A DNA stretch of 64,000 nt from Rikenellaceae bacterium. Its GTDB lineage: Bacteria; Bacteroidota; Bacteroidia; Bacteroidales; Rikenellaceae. This document shows, piece after piece, positions 1 through 9,108 of the stretch (within the stretch, counting starts at the first letter, position 1; every line of letters begins with the position of its first letter). Below the pieces are notes generated by a model that was not told where the DNA came from, searched no databases, and worked only from the letters and a program-made list of their open reading frames with translations. The position numbers and the translations under genes are program-made. The stretch lies in the NCBI GenBank assembly GCA_015060005.1, contig SUZI01000002.1:1-64000 (forward strand), in the 5' to 3' direction.

Positions 1-225
1 TTTTAATGAAAAATAGCACAAAAATAAAAAGATTGTCCGTCATCAGCCCTCACTCGCCTCCTCACCTGTCAAAGTGGGGGGGTAATACGCTATAAATCAA
101 GTGATTAGAAAAGCCAACACCGCGAAAATTTAGTAGAAATCAGCAAGAAAGGAAAAGAGGGAAAAGGACGGGGCAAGTGGAGCGAATTGATAGATGTCGT
201 TGATTTTTTTGGGGGATATAGACGG

Positions 226-1302
226 TTATAAGAGGTGTACCTCGTCGACCAAAGCTATCTTCTCGCCAATGGCGACCTTGCCGCTATGGGAGCTATGAAG
301 TGCTCGGGCACCACCCTCGGTAGCCCAGCGGACAGCAGTGGGCAGAGGGACATCCTTCAGCATAAGCACGTTATCCCACACCGAGAGGCTCTCGGCAGAG
401 GCTAAAGAGTCGGTGCCGATGGCTACCTTACATCCCTTACGCCAGAGCATAGCTGCCGGAGGCATTACGCCCGACAGATAGTCATTCGAGGCGGGGCAGA
501 GAACGAAGGTAACGCTGGTAAAATGAGCTGTAAGACGCTCGACATCCTCCTCGGTAATAAAGCAGTTATGCACCAACAGAAGCTCCTGATGCGGTGGTAT
601 CTCGGCAATGAGTCGCTCGACAGGCGAGCTATAGTGCGACAGGAAGTCCCACTCCCACCCCATAGAACGATACCACTCGGCAAGAGCTCCCTCGCCACGA
701 TAGAGCTCCCGCTCGGCAGCCGACTCCAAGAAATGGATAGAGAGAGGCGAGCCCTCGGAGCGACGTACAACATCCTGAAAGATACCACTCTGGAGCGAGT
801 AGCACGAATGAGGAGTGAGGGTTGTGCGAGGATAAGAGAGGAGCTGCGACGCCTGCTCAAGATTATCGCGATAGCCAAAGACCTCGGCAAAAGTGTGGTA
901 CTCAAGATGGCTATGAGCCTTCGTAGAGAAGCTCTCGTCGCCATTAGCCACATCGCCCACAACAGCGACACCCTCCGCCGCCATAGCTCTATCAGCCGCC
1001 GCCATAGCACGCTCACGCTGCTCACGACTGAACGCATCACGCACCCTACGCAGGTGCGACGCAAAGCCTGCAAAACCGCAGCCACGCGGTATCTCGCCAC
1101 GCAGATACGAGAGCTCGAGGTGGCAATGGGCGTTGACCATTTGTGGTATGATAGCACCCGAATGGAACACCGTCAGAGGCTCACTGTCGAGCCTGTCCCA
1201 CTGCTCAATAGCCACGACGACACCCTCATCGGAGAGCGTAACAAGGGGGCGAAGCATAACTTCACCCTCGGAGATAAGGTAGTGGGCAGCGAGCTTTTTC
1301 AC
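226..1302 (-). CDS. Amidohydrolase-family metal-dependent deaminase/hydrolase
   Basis: A 358-residue TIM-barrel amidohydrolase of the chlorohydrolase/SsnA/aminofutalosine-deaminase type. The metal ligands are visible: H59 and H61 in NAHCHLELS, H190 in SIHFLES, and D298 in GTDSLAS; H165 in TPHSCYS and H245 also fit the active site. These enzymes usually deaminate or hydrolyse a cyclic amine or amide in the cytoplasm; I cannot assign the substrate. The start is GTG at 1300-1302, and there is no nearer upstream ATG before the preceding gene's stop, 15 bp away, so the two genes are probably co-transcribed. An aminofutalosine deaminase role is possible, but no other futalosine-pathway gene is in the window. 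Family is firm, substrate unknown. Confidence 0.85.
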   Translation of the reverse strand: MKKLAAHYLISEGEVMLRPLVTLSDEGVVVAIEQWDRLDSEPLTVFHSGAIIPQMVNAHCHLELSYLRGEIPRGCGFAGFASHLRRVRDAFSREQRERAMAAADRAMAAEGVAVVGDVANGDESFSTKAHSHLEYHTFAEVFGYRDNLEQASQLLSYPRTTLTPHSCYSLQSGIFQDVVRRSEGSPLSIHFLESAAERELYRGEGALAEWYRSMGWEWDFLSHYSSPVERLIAEIPPHQELLLVHNCFITEEDVERLTAHFTSVTFVLCPASNDYLSGVMPPAAMLWRKGCKVAIGTDSLASAESLSVWDNVLMLKDVPLPTAVRWATEGGARALHSSHSGKVAIGEKIALVDEVHLL

Positions 1303-1317
1303 TTATCGGGGCGTTTT

Positions 1318-2202
1318 TTACTTTTCGACAGCAATAGAGTCGGCAACAACCGAGTCGGCAACGATAAGCCACTCATCCTCAATGGAGTGGATAAACCGCT
1401 TGGAGAATATTCTATCGTCGAACTGCTCCTCGAAGAGCTGCTCGATGCTAACATCTTCGGTAGGGGTGAAGCGTACCGAGGCAGAGTGCACCGTAACGAG
1501 GCTCAGCTCGGGACGTTTATCGCGACGTGTCGCGAAGTCATTGAAGTGCAGACGCAGCGTGTCGTACTTCTCAGCCATAGTGCGGTTGATAGTAAACTGC
1601 GTGCGTAGCTCGGAGCTATCGACACGGTGCATAATGGTGGCATACTGATGGTAGGTGAGGCTGTCGCCCGCTAAGAAGTTGGCGGTGAAGCGACGACCTG
1701 TGCCCTCATCCTTCTCGGCAATGGTATAACAAGCCGAGATGATATACTCGCCCGCACCCTGCATAGGGAGCTTGATGATGAGTCGTGAGGTGTCAGCCTT
1801 ACGTTTTGCCACGATAGGCTCCTCTAACTCAAAGATGGTGTGGCGAGCCCTGCGAAGAGCTACATTGCGTACCGTGTCGACACGCACCACAGCGGCACGC
1901 AACGCCGCAGCCTCACTTGCCAAACGGTCGTTGACCTCGGTGATGACATCGCTCAGGTGGGCACTCTTCTGACGCAGGAAGTTCTCCAACGTGTAGTGCA
2001 TATCCTCCTTCGTGTAGCCATACTTGGCAAGGATAGGCTCATAGATGTTGAGCGAGTCGTACTTGACACTCTTCTGGTTGATGTAGGCGTTGGTCAGCAG
2101 AGCATCGTGGAAGATGTTTGCCAAGTCATCGTTAGGGATGGTCTTGGGGCTGTCGCAAGCCACCAGGAAGAGAAGTAACACAAAGGTTGTAATGTATCTC
2201 AT
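1318..2202 (-). CDS. DUF4296-like lipoprotein
   Basis: A 294-residue exported lipoprotein. The N-terminus is a lipoprotein signal with lipobox LVAC, so Cys16 would be lipidated. The following ~85 residues (IPNDDLANIFHDALLTNAYI onward, with the YGYTKEDMHYTLENF stretch) resemble the DUF4296 domain common in Bacteroidota. The rest is charged and of no known fold. Its function is unknown; a periplasmic or outer-membrane-facing role is likely. It lies 15 bp upstream of the amidohydrolase in the same direction. The gap to the upstream permease gene holds a TTTTGAATT repeat run. DUF4296 assignment is from memory of the pattern and should be tested by profile search. Confidence 0.8.
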   Translation of the reverse strand: MRYITTFVLLLFLVACDSPKTIPNDDLANIFHDALLTNAYINQKSVKYDSLNIYEPILAKYGYTKEDMHYTLENFLRQKSAHLSDVITEVNDRLASEAAALRAAVVRVDTVRNVALRRARHTIFELEEPIVAKRKADTSRLIIKLPMQGAGEYIISACYTIAEKDEGTGRRFTANFLAGDSLTYHQYATIMHRVDSSELRTQFTINRTMAEKYDTLRLHFNDFATRRDKRPELSLVTVHSASVRFTPTEDVSIEQLFEEQFDDRIFSKRFIHSIEDEWLIVADSVVADSIAVEK

Positions 2203-2233
2203 AGCTTATATTTATTTCGTACTCGTATATCTC

Positions 2234-2265
2234 AATTTTGAATTTTGAATTTTGAATTTTGAATT
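2234..2265. repeat. Family F (TTTTGAATT) run
   Basis: About 3.5 perfect copies of TTTTGAATT between the permease and the DUF4296-like gene. The permease stop codon lies in its last unit. Confidence 0.75.
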
Positions 2266-3460
2266 ATCTCTGCATCGTCCGCACCGTAAACCACACTATG
2301 ACACTCGCCACAGCGTAGTAGCCCACAGCCACCGCCACGACATCGCTCCACTGCAACTCCACAGGGTAGGCATCGACCATAAGCGAGGCGGCACCGATAC
2401 GCACCAAGCCGAAGTGCTGTTGCAGGAGCGTCAGCACCACACCCACAACAACGCCACCCACCATACTACGCCTAACCATCATCATACCCTGCGAGGTGAA
2501 GACACGTCGCACGAGGCTCGGCGTAGCACCCAACGTGAGCAGTGTAGCTCGCTCCTCGCGTTTGTCGATGATGACCATAACCAACACACCCACGATGGTG
2601 AGCGAGGCGATAGCCATAACGATGAGCGAGAGCAGGAAGACACCCCACTTCTCCACAGCCATAAGGCGGTAGATGGTGTTGCCTTCGTCGCGTGTCAGAA
2701 CACGATAATCGTCGCCTAAAAGAGCCCTCAAACGACTCCTGACACGCTCCACGTCGGCTCCCTCCGCCACCGAGAGCTCGGCAGCCGAGCAACGTCCCAC
2801 ATAGTTGAAGAGGCGTTGTGCCTCCGAAAGCGAGACGTAGAGCACGTCGGAGTGCTGGTCGTCGATATTATATATGCCCGCAACACCCACATCACGACGC
2901 GTGTAGCCTCCCGTAGGGAGAATGGTCGAGATACGCTGGCGGTTGATGGCATAGAGCGAGAACGACTCGCGAGGTGAGATGTTGGTCATACGCAACGCAA
3001 GGAGTATGTGTCGCGTGGCAACAGCTGTCGGCGTGCCGTCGTAGTCGGTCATAAAGTAGCCCGAGGTGAGGTGTCGCTCGATGGGAAGCGTCGCAGCATA
3101 AGCCTCATCGACACCCTTCACCCTGACCATAGTGCGGTTGTCGTGATACTCGGCGATAGCACCCTGCTCGAGGGTGTAACTCACGCTCCCGACACCATCG
3201 ACCTGCTCGATGTGGAAGGTGGCGAGGCTATCACGGGCAAAGGTAGTGCCCACCGCAGGCGAGATGACAATGTCGGCATCGACCGCGAGGTAGATATCTC
3301 GCAACATACCCTCCAAGCCATTGAAGACCGACATAAGAACCACCATAGCCACCACAGGCACAGCCATAGCCACAGTGCTCACACGGGCGATGATGTTTAT
3401 CACCGAGTGCGAGTTCTTCGACCGCAGGTAGCGGCGGGCTATGTAGCGGCTGAGGTTCAT
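2264..3460 (-). CDS. LolC/LolE-type ABC transporter permease
   Basis: A 398-residue MacB/FtsX-fold permease. It has an N-terminal membrane segment near residues 20-45, a large periplasmic domain, and three C-terminal segments near 280-305, 325-350 and 370-395. Family members work with a LolD-like ATPase to move lipoproteins out of the inner membrane, or act in cell-division signalling; no ATPase gene is adjacent. The start was set at ATG 3458-3460 (MNLSRYIARRYL, the typical N-terminus), only 4 bp after the rbfA stop; a longer reading would overlap rbfA. The rbfA-permease pairing suggests one transcript. A second member of the family is encoded at 35281-36525. Confidence 0.88.
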   Translation of the reverse strand: MNLSRYIARRYLRSKNSHSVINIIARVSTVAMAVPVVAMVVLMSVFNGLEGMLRDIYLAVDADIVISPAVGTTFARDSLATFHIEQVDGVGSVSYTLEQGAIAEYHDNRTMVRVKGVDEAYAATLPIERHLTSGYFMTDYDGTPTAVATRHILLALRMTNISPRESFSLYAINRQRISTILPTGGYTRRDVGVAGIYNIDDQHSDVLYVSLSEAQRLFNYVGRCSAAELSVAEGADVERVRSRLRALLGDDYRVLTRDEGNTIYRLMAVEKWGVFLLSLIVMAIASLTIVGVLVMVIIDKREERATLLTLGATPSLVRRVFTSQGMMMVRRSMVGGVVVGVVLTLLQQHFGLVRIGAASLMVDAYPVELQWSDVVAVAVGYYAVASVIVWFTVRTMQR

Positions 3461-3464
3461 AGCA

Positions 3465-3809
3465 TTACTTGAGCAATCCTTCGATATTCTCGATATACTC
3501 CAACGAGTCGTCCAAGAAGAGCTGCAGCTCGGGGACAACCTTCAGCTGGTTGCGGATGCGTTTGCCAAGCTCGCGACGCAGGAACCAATTGTTCTTCTCC
3601 AATGCCTCCATTACCTCGTTGCTCTTATCGAAGGGGAAGACACTGAAGTAGACCTTGGCGTAGCCAAAGTCGGGCGAGACACGTACGGTGGTTACCGTAA
3701 CGAGCTTGCCAGCGACAATCTCCCTGCCCTCCTTCTGCAATATCTCGGCTATGTCGCGTTGTATCTGACGTGCAATCTTTTGTTGGCGTGTGGTTTGTTG
3801 TTGTTCCAT
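3465..3809 (-). CDS. rbfA: Ribosome-binding factor A
   Basis: A 114-residue protein of normal RbfA length. It shows the KH-like core with the family pattern TTVRVSPDFGYAKVYFSVFP and the C-terminal stretch ELGKRIRNQLKVVPELQLFL followed by DDSLEYIENIEGLL. RbfA binds the 30S subunit late in maturation and helps processing of the 16S rRNA 5' end. It is followed after 4 bp by the Lol-type permease. Upstream lies a 10-bp-periodic repeat element. Assignment is firm. Confidence 0.95.
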   Translation of the reverse strand: MEQQQTTRQQKIARQIQRDIAEILQKEGREIVAGKLVTVTTVRVSPDFGYAKVYFSVFPFDKSNEVMEALEKNNWFLRRELGKRIRNQLKVVPELQLFLDDSLEYIENIEGLLK

Positions 3810-3824
3810 ATTTTTGCTGTGAAA

Positions 3825-3890
3825 AGGATACTAAAGGTTATTAACGGTTACTAAGGGTTATTAAGGGTTACTAAAGTCTTCGGCGGAATT
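3825..3890. repeat. Family A repeat, copy 1
   Basis: Five 10-bp units of the type GGTTAYTAA plus one variable base run from 3825 to 3874 (aggatactaa, aggttattaa, cggttactaa, and so on), followed by AGTCTTCGGC. The spacing is exactly 10 bp. Only one arm of the palindromic element is clear here; a degraded AGTCCTCAGC block follows at 3903. Confidence 0.8.
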
Positions 3891-3935
3891 ATTTAGTAGA
3901 AAAGTCCTCAGCGAAATAATAGTAGAAAATTTCAA

Positions 3936-4775
3936 TTAACGTGTTTTTGCTCCTGTGGAGCTCTCGCTGAAGTTGAAGTTTTTCTTCTGGCGTTTCTCCT
4001 TCTTGGGCTTGTAGAACCACTCGTCGAAGCCCTCCTTGTTGAAGCGATAGGCGAAGGTGATGTTGAACGTCATATTGTCTAATGGCGACTTCAGAGGGTT
4101 GTAGTAGAAGGGGTTTTCGGGCCCGTCGATGCCGTTGTCGTAGTATTTGTTACTGTTCTTGAGTATGTCGGCATAGCCGAAGTAGTAGCGGGCACGGAAG
4201 CCCACCTCGTAGCGACCAAACAGCAGGGCGAAGCCTCCACCACCAGCCAAGCCATAGTTCCAGCGGTTGTCTCGCTCCAAACGCCAATCGTAGTCGCCCG
4301 CATCGGACTTTATCTCGTAGGAATAGTCGCCACCGAAGTTATAGGAGAAGGTGAGGGCTGCCTCCATATAGAGTCGCACGCGGTTCTTGGCTAAATAGAC
4401 GTGAGGCTGCCACACGATAGGCACCATAATGGATTTGATGTTACGCTTGTAGAAGTGGTACTCACGCTGCTCGACACCATTCTCGTCCAAGCCGAGTGAG
4501 GTGTAGGTGTGGCCATACTGGAAGCCTCGTCCCAGATACTCGATGTCGACACCCACAGCTCCCACATAACGTGGCAACGAGTAGTAACGCCACGAGATAC
4601 CACCATTGATGATGGGGAAGATGGACTTCATCTCCTTCTTGGGGTAGGGTCGCATAGATGCCGAGCCCACACCGCCAAAGACGCCCAACGTGTGCTGTGC
4701 CGAGGCAGTAGATGCCGCCACAGCCACCACGAGGAGCGTGAGCAGAGGTAATAATATTTTGGTTAAGTATTTCAT
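3936..4775 (-). CDS. Outer-membrane beta-barrel-like protein
   Basis: A 279-residue exported protein. A signal peptide ends near TASAQ (residue ~27). The mature part consists of alternating aromatic/glycine strands (SWRYYSLPRYVGAVGVDIEY, GFRARYYFGYADIL, MTFNITFAYRF), as in small 8- to 10-stranded Bacteroidota outer-membrane barrels of the PorT/OmpA-like kind. The tail is Lys-rich. I chose ATG 4773-4775 (MKYLTKILLPLL); a TTG four codons upstream is less likely. Family A repeats flank both ends, so it is probably a single-gene transcript. Function unknown; the barrel fold is inferred from the pattern. Confidence 0.75.
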   Translation of the reverse strand: MKYLTKILLPLLTLLVVAVAASTASAQHTLGVFGGVGSASMRPYPKKEMKSIFPIINGGISWRYYSLPRYVGAVGVDIEYLGRGFQYGHTYTSLGLDENGVEQREYHFYKRNIKSIMVPIVWQPHVYLAKNRVRLYMEAALTFSYNFGGDYSYEIKSDAGDYDWRLERDNRWNYGLAGGGGFALLFGRYEVGFRARYYFGYADILKNSNKYYDNGIDGPENPFYYNPLKSPLDNMTFNITFAYRFNKEGFDEWFYKPKKEKRQKKNFNFSESSTGAKTR

Positions 4776-4788
4776 ACTCTCTATCAAA

Positions 4789-4845
4789 CAGTTACTAAAG
4801 GTAATTAACGGTTATTAAAGGTTACTAACGTCTACAGCTAAATAG
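4789..4845. repeat. Family A repeat, copy 2
   Basis: Four 10-bp units (cagttactaa, aggtaattaa, cggttattaa, aggttactaa) run from 4789 to 4828, followed by CGTCTACAGCTAAA, the centre seen in other copies. It lies between the barrel gene and the Ig-like lipoprotein gene. Confidence 0.8.
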
Positions 4846-4859
4846 GTAGAGCGGAGAAT

Positions 4860-6983
4860 TTATCGTCCCATAGTGCCTATGTTCTGGCGGTTGCTGCCAC
4901 TTGAGCCGCCCATCATACCGCCCATACCGCCACCGCCGAACATTCCGCCGCCACCGCCGCCGAACATTCCACCGCCGCCGAGCATACCGCCCGACTGCGA
5001 CTGGTTGTTGCCACGGTTCTGGTTGCCCTGCTCCTGGCGTTTCTTCTCCTCCTCGGCTAAACGCTCCATCTCTCGCTTATCTAATCGCTCTATCAAGTCC
5101 TGCATAGTGATAGGGGCGAAGATGGTAGCCATATCGAGCGTTATGTCGAACTCCCAGCCGGTCTTCGCGGTGAAGGTCTCCTCGCCATTGGCATCCTTGT
5201 AGAACTCGGAACGTTCACTCTGACGGTGCTCGACCATATTACCGCCATCCCAGCGACCATTGTGGTTCATATCCTCGATGATACGTATCTTCAGGTCGGT
5301 AGGCTCGACATAGTTGACAGTGTAGGTGCCAGAGCTCAAATCCTTGACAGTGCGTACCACCTTGTTGGATTTGCTATCGACAAACTGCACCACATAGCGG
5401 TACTCCTCCTTACGGGGCTGCACGGTGAGATTGACAACAGCGAACTTCTCCTTATCTGCAACGGTGAGCGACATCTTGAGCGAGTCGTTACCCTCGCCTG
5501 TGATATCTGCCAGAGCATCGGTAGGTATGAAGAGCTCGTACTTACGCAGCGGACTCCAGTCGGAACGCATACGGAACTTTCGTGGCGAGAGGGTGTCGGG
5601 GATGAAGTGGAAACGCTCACGTATGGTGTCGCCCAGCTCGCTCCACGACAGCAGACGTATCGACGCCGAGTCGAAACGTGTCAGCGGCGTAGCGAACTCC
5701 ACAGCCAAATCCTCCTCGGGGTTGACCTCGGCGGTCTGCTTATAGCTCGTCATCTTGAATTTAGATGGCACAGGAGGCTCTACCCACTCGGTACCGTTCT
5801 CCTCTGCCTTGCGACGTTCCTTCTCCAAACGCTCACGCTCCTTCTCCTGCTCCTTGGTCTCGATTAATCGCCAATGGAGCTTCAGCTCCTCACGCTCCTC
5901 CTGCAGCTGACGTATAGAGTCGTGCTTGAGGTATACTATCTCGCCCTTGAGCGTGTCGGGGAGCTGTGCCGATGGGGTGCGAAGCCACAGATAGAGCGTA
6001 TCGCCACGTGCCGACACAGGCTCATAGATGATATCCTCTGCCCGCACGCCATCGAACTTGATGGAGCGTATGTCGGGGTGTTTAGCTCCGAAATAGAGCT
6101 CCACCTTATGCTGGTCGGGACGCAGCTTCTCCTTCAACGTCTGACGCGAGAAGCTCTCGTCGACAAACAGACGGAAGTAGAGCTGTGGGTCTGCCGAAGG
6201 GTAACGACGTATGGAGTCATACCACACATAGAAGGGCTCCATCTCGGCAGGGTTATAGGTGCGGTCCAAGAAGCCTATCTTATCCTCGCCAGGCTCATAG
6301 AGCTGATTGTCGTTGTTGTCGTAGAAGGCGTAGATGCGGTAGTCGACAGGTCGCAGGTTCTGTGCGATGAAGATACCATTCTTCTGCGAGCGGGCAATCT
6401 TATGAGGCTTGAAGTTGAACATCGTAGAGTCGTAGTCGACAATCTCGGGCAACGAGTCAGCCTCGAAGAAGTAGATGAAGGTGCGACCTAAAGAGTCGAC
6501 CTTCTCGCTATCCTCGGTGTAGCCCGACATAACGAGCGAGTCAATCTCGGCACCCGTAGAGAAGACATAACGGTAGCCGTGCAGTGGGTTACCCTCGTTG
6601 TTGTCCGAGATGGTAGCACCGAACTCGATGGCATAGGTGGTGTTGGGCTTGAGCGAGTCATCCTTAATCTCGACGTGGAGCGTCTTGCCTCGCATAAGCA
6701 ACGTAGGCTTCTTCTTCATCTCGGGCGAGGTGTAGAGCTCCTTCTGCTGGTCCTTGAGCTGGATATACTCGTCGAAGAGAATCTCTATCTTCTTGTCGGT
6801 GAAGTTGGTTGTATAGCTCTTGGGATAGACACCCAGCACCACAGGAGGCAGGGTATCCTTGGGTCCTCCCTCGGGCGTGCCTATGGTGGCACACTGCACA
6901 AGGATGGGCAGAGCCACGACAGCTATGATAGCCGCCGCTGTGAGTTGCTTCAATCGTGTTATAATCTTTGTCGGTCTATTCAT
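4860..6983 (-). CDS. Ig-like (Big_5) domain lipoprotein with Gly/Met-rich tail
   Basis: A 707-residue surface or periplasmic lipoprotein. Lipobox LVQC ends the signal near residue 31. The following ~100 residues (GGPKDTLPPVVLGVYPKSYT to FEFGATISDNNEGN-like strands) match the SbsA/Big_5 Ig-like domain at the N-terminus of many Bacteroidota proteins. The middle is beta-rich with a charged coiled-coil-like stretch near 375-400 (KEQEKERERLEKERRKAEEN). The last ~45 residues are almost only Gly, Met, Phe and Ser. It starts at ATG 6981-6983, 6 bp after the next lipoprotein gene's stop. Function unknown. The glycine tail is unusual, and the barrel protein at 62114 has a shorter one. Confidence 0.82.
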   Translation of the reverse strand: MNRPTKIITRLKQLTAAAIIAVVALPILVQCATIGTPEGGPKDTLPPVVLGVYPKSYTTNFTDKKIEILFDEYIQLKDQQKELYTSPEMKKKPTLLMRGKTLHVEIKDDSLKPNTTYAIEFGATISDNNEGNPLHGYRYVFSTGAEIDSLVMSGYTEDSEKVDSLGRTFIYFFEADSLPEIVDYDSTMFNFKPHKIARSQKNGIFIAQNLRPVDYRIYAFYDNNDNQLYEPGEDKIGFLDRTYNPAEMEPFYVWYDSIRRYPSADPQLYFRLFVDESFSRQTLKEKLRPDQHKVELYFGAKHPDIRSIKFDGVRAEDIIYEPVSARGDTLYLWLRTPSAQLPDTLKGEIVYLKHDSIRQLQEEREELKLHWRLIETKEQEKERERLEKERRKAEENGTEWVEPPVPSKFKMTSYKQTAEVNPEEDLAVEFATPLTRFDSASIRLLSWSELGDTIRERFHFIPDTLSPRKFRMRSDWSPLRKYELFIPTDALADITGEGNDSLKMSLTVADKEKFAVVNLTVQPRKEEYRYVVQFVDSKSNKVVRTVKDLSSGTYTVNYVEPTDLKIRIIEDMNHNGRWDGGNMVEHRQSERSEFYKDANGEETFTAKTGWEFDITLDMATIFAPITMQDLIERLDKREMERLAEEEKKRQEQGNQNRGNNQSQSGGMLGGGGMFGGGGGGMFGGGGMGGMMGGSSGSNRQNIGTMGR

Positions 6984-6989
6984 CTCGCA

Positions 6990-7481
6990 TTACTTTTTGT
7001 TGTAGAAAGGGTTTACCACACGCCATCCCGACGCTGCCTGCGAGGGCTTCCACCCCGCCATATAGAGCTTGGTGTCGACACGCGGCATATTCTCGGGCAG
7101 CTGATATTTGCGGTAGGCATAGAGCTGAAGCTCGGGGTTGAGGATGACCAGCATCGTTATCTTCTGGTTGATGATGAGCGAGAGCTGGTACTCATCCGAG
7201 GTGTTCAGTTCACCCCACACATCGGGCTGCTCACGCACCTCGCCGGTGGTCTTGTTGGTTATGCGGCCTGCAAGAGCATCGTCGTAGGAGCGTATAGCCC
7301 ACTCGGTGGTGTCCACATAGTAGGCGTAGGCATCCAAGTCGCGGGCACGCACGAAGTCGGCATCCTTCGTCGCCTGGTTATATACCGCCACACGGTAGTC
7401 GGTGTAGCCAACAGTGTCCTTGAAGCAGCCGACAAAAGCCAAAGCTGCGAGGAACAAAAATATTTTAATCGTACATCTCAT
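6990..7481 (-). CDS. Small lipoprotein of unknown function
   Basis: A 163-residue lipoprotein with lipobox AFVGC (Cys near residue 19). The mature protein is rich in Tyr, Asp and Asn and has no motif I recognise. The start chosen is ATG 7479-7481 (MRCTIKIFLFL); the reading frame extends upstream into folK but that part is not signal-like. The gap to folK is 2 bp and to the Ig-like lipoprotein 6 bp, so folK, this gene and the Ig-like lipoprotein gene form an operon. The two lipoproteins may act together at the envelope; that is inference from adjacency. Confidence 0.75.
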   Translation of the reverse strand: MRCTIKIFLFLAALAFVGCFKDTVGYTDYRVAVYNQATKDADFVRARDLDAYAYYVDTTEWAIRSYDDALAGRITNKTTGEVREQPDVWGELNTSDEYQLSLIINQKITMLVILNPELQLYAYRKYQLPENMPRVDTKLYMAGWKPSQAASGWRVVNPFYNKK

Positions 7482-7483
7482 AT

Positions 7484-7930
7484 TCAAAAATTTTGAATTC
7501 CCACTTCTCTTAGGGGAATGAGGGCGAACTCTCGCTCCCACACCCTTGGATGAGGCAAGGTGAGTGTCGGGCTATGCCACTCTATGTCATCATAAAAAAT
7601 CACGTCAATATCGACCACACGTGAGGCATAACGCTGTCCCGTAAGAGCCTTCTCCCGCTCCTCAGCCTCGCGGTCTCTGCCCACCTCCTGCTCCGCAGCA
7701 AGCACCTCGCACAGCACAGCCTCGGGCTCGAGCTCACTCTCGACAACCCACGCCACATTGGCAAAGGGCTCATCAGCCTCGAAGCCCCACGGCTCGGAGT
7801 AGTGCACCGACGAGCTACGCACGACACGTCCCACACGTCGCTCCACGACAGCCCGAGCGTGCTCGAGGATAGCCTCCTTCAGGGGATGGTTGCTGCCCCC
7901 AAGCAGCGTTACACAGTGCATCATAGGCAT
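7484..7930 (-). CDS. folK: 2-amino-4-hydroxy-6-hydroxymethyldihydropteridine pyrophosphokinase (HPPK)
   Basis: A 148-residue enzyme that transfers pyrophosphate from ATP to 6-hydroxymethyl-dihydropterin in folate synthesis. The family features are LLGGSNHP at the N-terminus, the EPWGFEADEPFANVAWVV stretch, and the signature SRVVDIDVIFYDD near residues 104-116 with the metal-binding Asp pair. ATG 7928-7930 gives a 2-bp gap to the holB stop; a GTG two codons upstream would overlap holB and is an alternative. folE, another pterin-pathway gene, lies at 57050. Confidence 0.93.
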   Translation of the reverse strand: MPMMHCVTLLGGSNHPLKEAILEHARAVVERRVGRVVRSSSVHYSEPWGFEADEPFANVAWVVESELEPEAVLCEVLAAEQEVGRDREAEEREKALTGQRYASRVVDIDVIFYDDIEWHSPTLTLPHPRVWEREFALIPLREVGIQNF

Positions 7931-7932
7931 AA

Positions 7933-9072
7933 TCACTTCAGGCGGCGTATCATCTTACTCACAGCCAGGGCAAAATGTGTGAAGATAATCTTCGCATTGC
8001 CATTCTGCGTCAGCTGGCGGCGTGCCGACTCTATCTGCTCCACGATAGGCTCTATATTGTGGTTGTCGATGAAGGGGGCGAAGTTATTACAGAACTTAGC
8101 CTCCTCACCCCACAGATAGCTTATGCTACCCAAGCCGGCGTGAAGCATATAGCTCTCTCGCAAGAGTCTTGCCGAGTGAGCGAGAAACGAGAGCTGTATG
8201 TCGCGTGGCTGCGTGGCAACCTCGTCAGCCCAATCGATGAGCTCGAGGTGTTTGTCGTTGTAGCTAAGACGCATCAGCGAGCAAAAACGCTCAAAGCTCT
8301 CCCTACGCTGACCATCCTCCTCGCCCGACACCAAACGTCGCATCTCCACCACATCGCCCGCAGCCAATCGTACCATATTGGCACGCTGCAAAGCATCCAA
8401 CCTCTCAGCCAATGGCATAAGCTCCTCATCACGCAGGCGTGGCACAACGACCTCCTGCGTACGCGAGAGGATGGTGGGGAGCAACAGGTCGGGGCGTTCA
8501 CTAACCAACAGGAAGAGCGTACGCTCCCACGGCTCCTCCAAAATCTTCAATATCTTGTTGGCTGCCTCCTCGTTCATACGCTCGGGGAGCCAGATGACCA
8601 TAACCTTATACTCCGCCTCGAAACTCTTGAACGAGAGGCGGCGGACAATCTCATCAGCCTCCTTGGCGGTGATGAGAGGCTCGAGGGTCTTACCCAAATT
8701 GAGACTCTCACGCCACTCGGCAGGGGTGAGGTAGCCTCCCGTACGGGTCATAAGCTCACGAAACAGAGGCAGGAACTGCTCACTGAGCACCACCTCGCCA
8801 CTCTTTTTCTTCTGCTTATTGACCGGAAGCACGATATGCAGGTCGGGGTGAGCCAGCGAAGAGTACTTGACACACGAAGGACACTTTCCACACGAGTCGT
8901 GCTCGGTGCGGTGAGGGCAGTTGATATACTGGGCATACGCCAGAGCTAAAGGCAACCCTCCCGTACCTGCCACACCACTGAAGAGCTGTGCGTGGCTGAT
9001 ACGTCCCCGCTGAACACCTCGCACAAGGTGCTCCTTCAACTCCTGCTGACCTATGATATCGCTAAATCTCAT
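7933..9072 (-). CDS. holB: DNA polymerase III subunit delta'
   Basis: A 379-residue clamp-loader subunit. The N-terminal AAA+ domain begins MRFSDIIGQ. Its P-loop position reads GVAGTGGLP and lacks the lysine of active ATPases, as expected for delta' rather than DnaX. A four-cysteine zinc module follows (Cys at about 52, 61, 64 and 67). The stretch KILEEPWERTLFLLVSERPDLLLPTILSRT is the sensor region. The start is ATG 9070-9072, because the upstream extension is repeat-derived. It is the first gene of the holB-folK-lipoprotein run. Assignment as delta' is strong. Confidence 0.9.
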   Translation of the reverse strand: MRFSDIIGQQELKEHLVRGVQRGRISHAQLFSGVAGTGGLPLALAYAQYINCPHRTEHDSCGKCPSCVKYSSLAHPDLHIVLPVNKQKKKSGEVVLSEQFLPLFRELMTRTGGYLTPAEWRESLNLGKTLEPLITAKEADEIVRRLSFKSFEAEYKVMVIWLPERMNEEAANKILKILEEPWERTLFLLVSERPDLLLPTILSRTQEVVVPRLRDEELMPLAERLDALQRANMVRLAAGDVVEMRRLVSGEEDGQRRESFERFCSLMRLSYNDKHLELIDWADEVATQPRDIQLSFLAHSARLLRESYMLHAGLGSISYLWGEEAKFCNNFAPFIDNHNIEPIVEQIESARRQLTQNGNAKIIFTHFALAVSKMIRRLK

Positions 9073-9073
9073 T

Positions 9074-9108
9074 AATTCAAAAATTATGAATTCAAAATTC
9101 AAAAATTT
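9074..9108. repeat. Family F (AATTCAAAA) run
   Basis: A short imperfect tandem run of the 9-bp unit AATTCAAAA just upstream of holB. Three similar runs are present in the window. Confidence 0.6.

Noticed and set aside
226..1302. Naming the amidohydrolase as the futalosine-pathway deaminase
   Set aside because: The family fits, but no other mqn gene is present and substrate cannot be read from the sequence.
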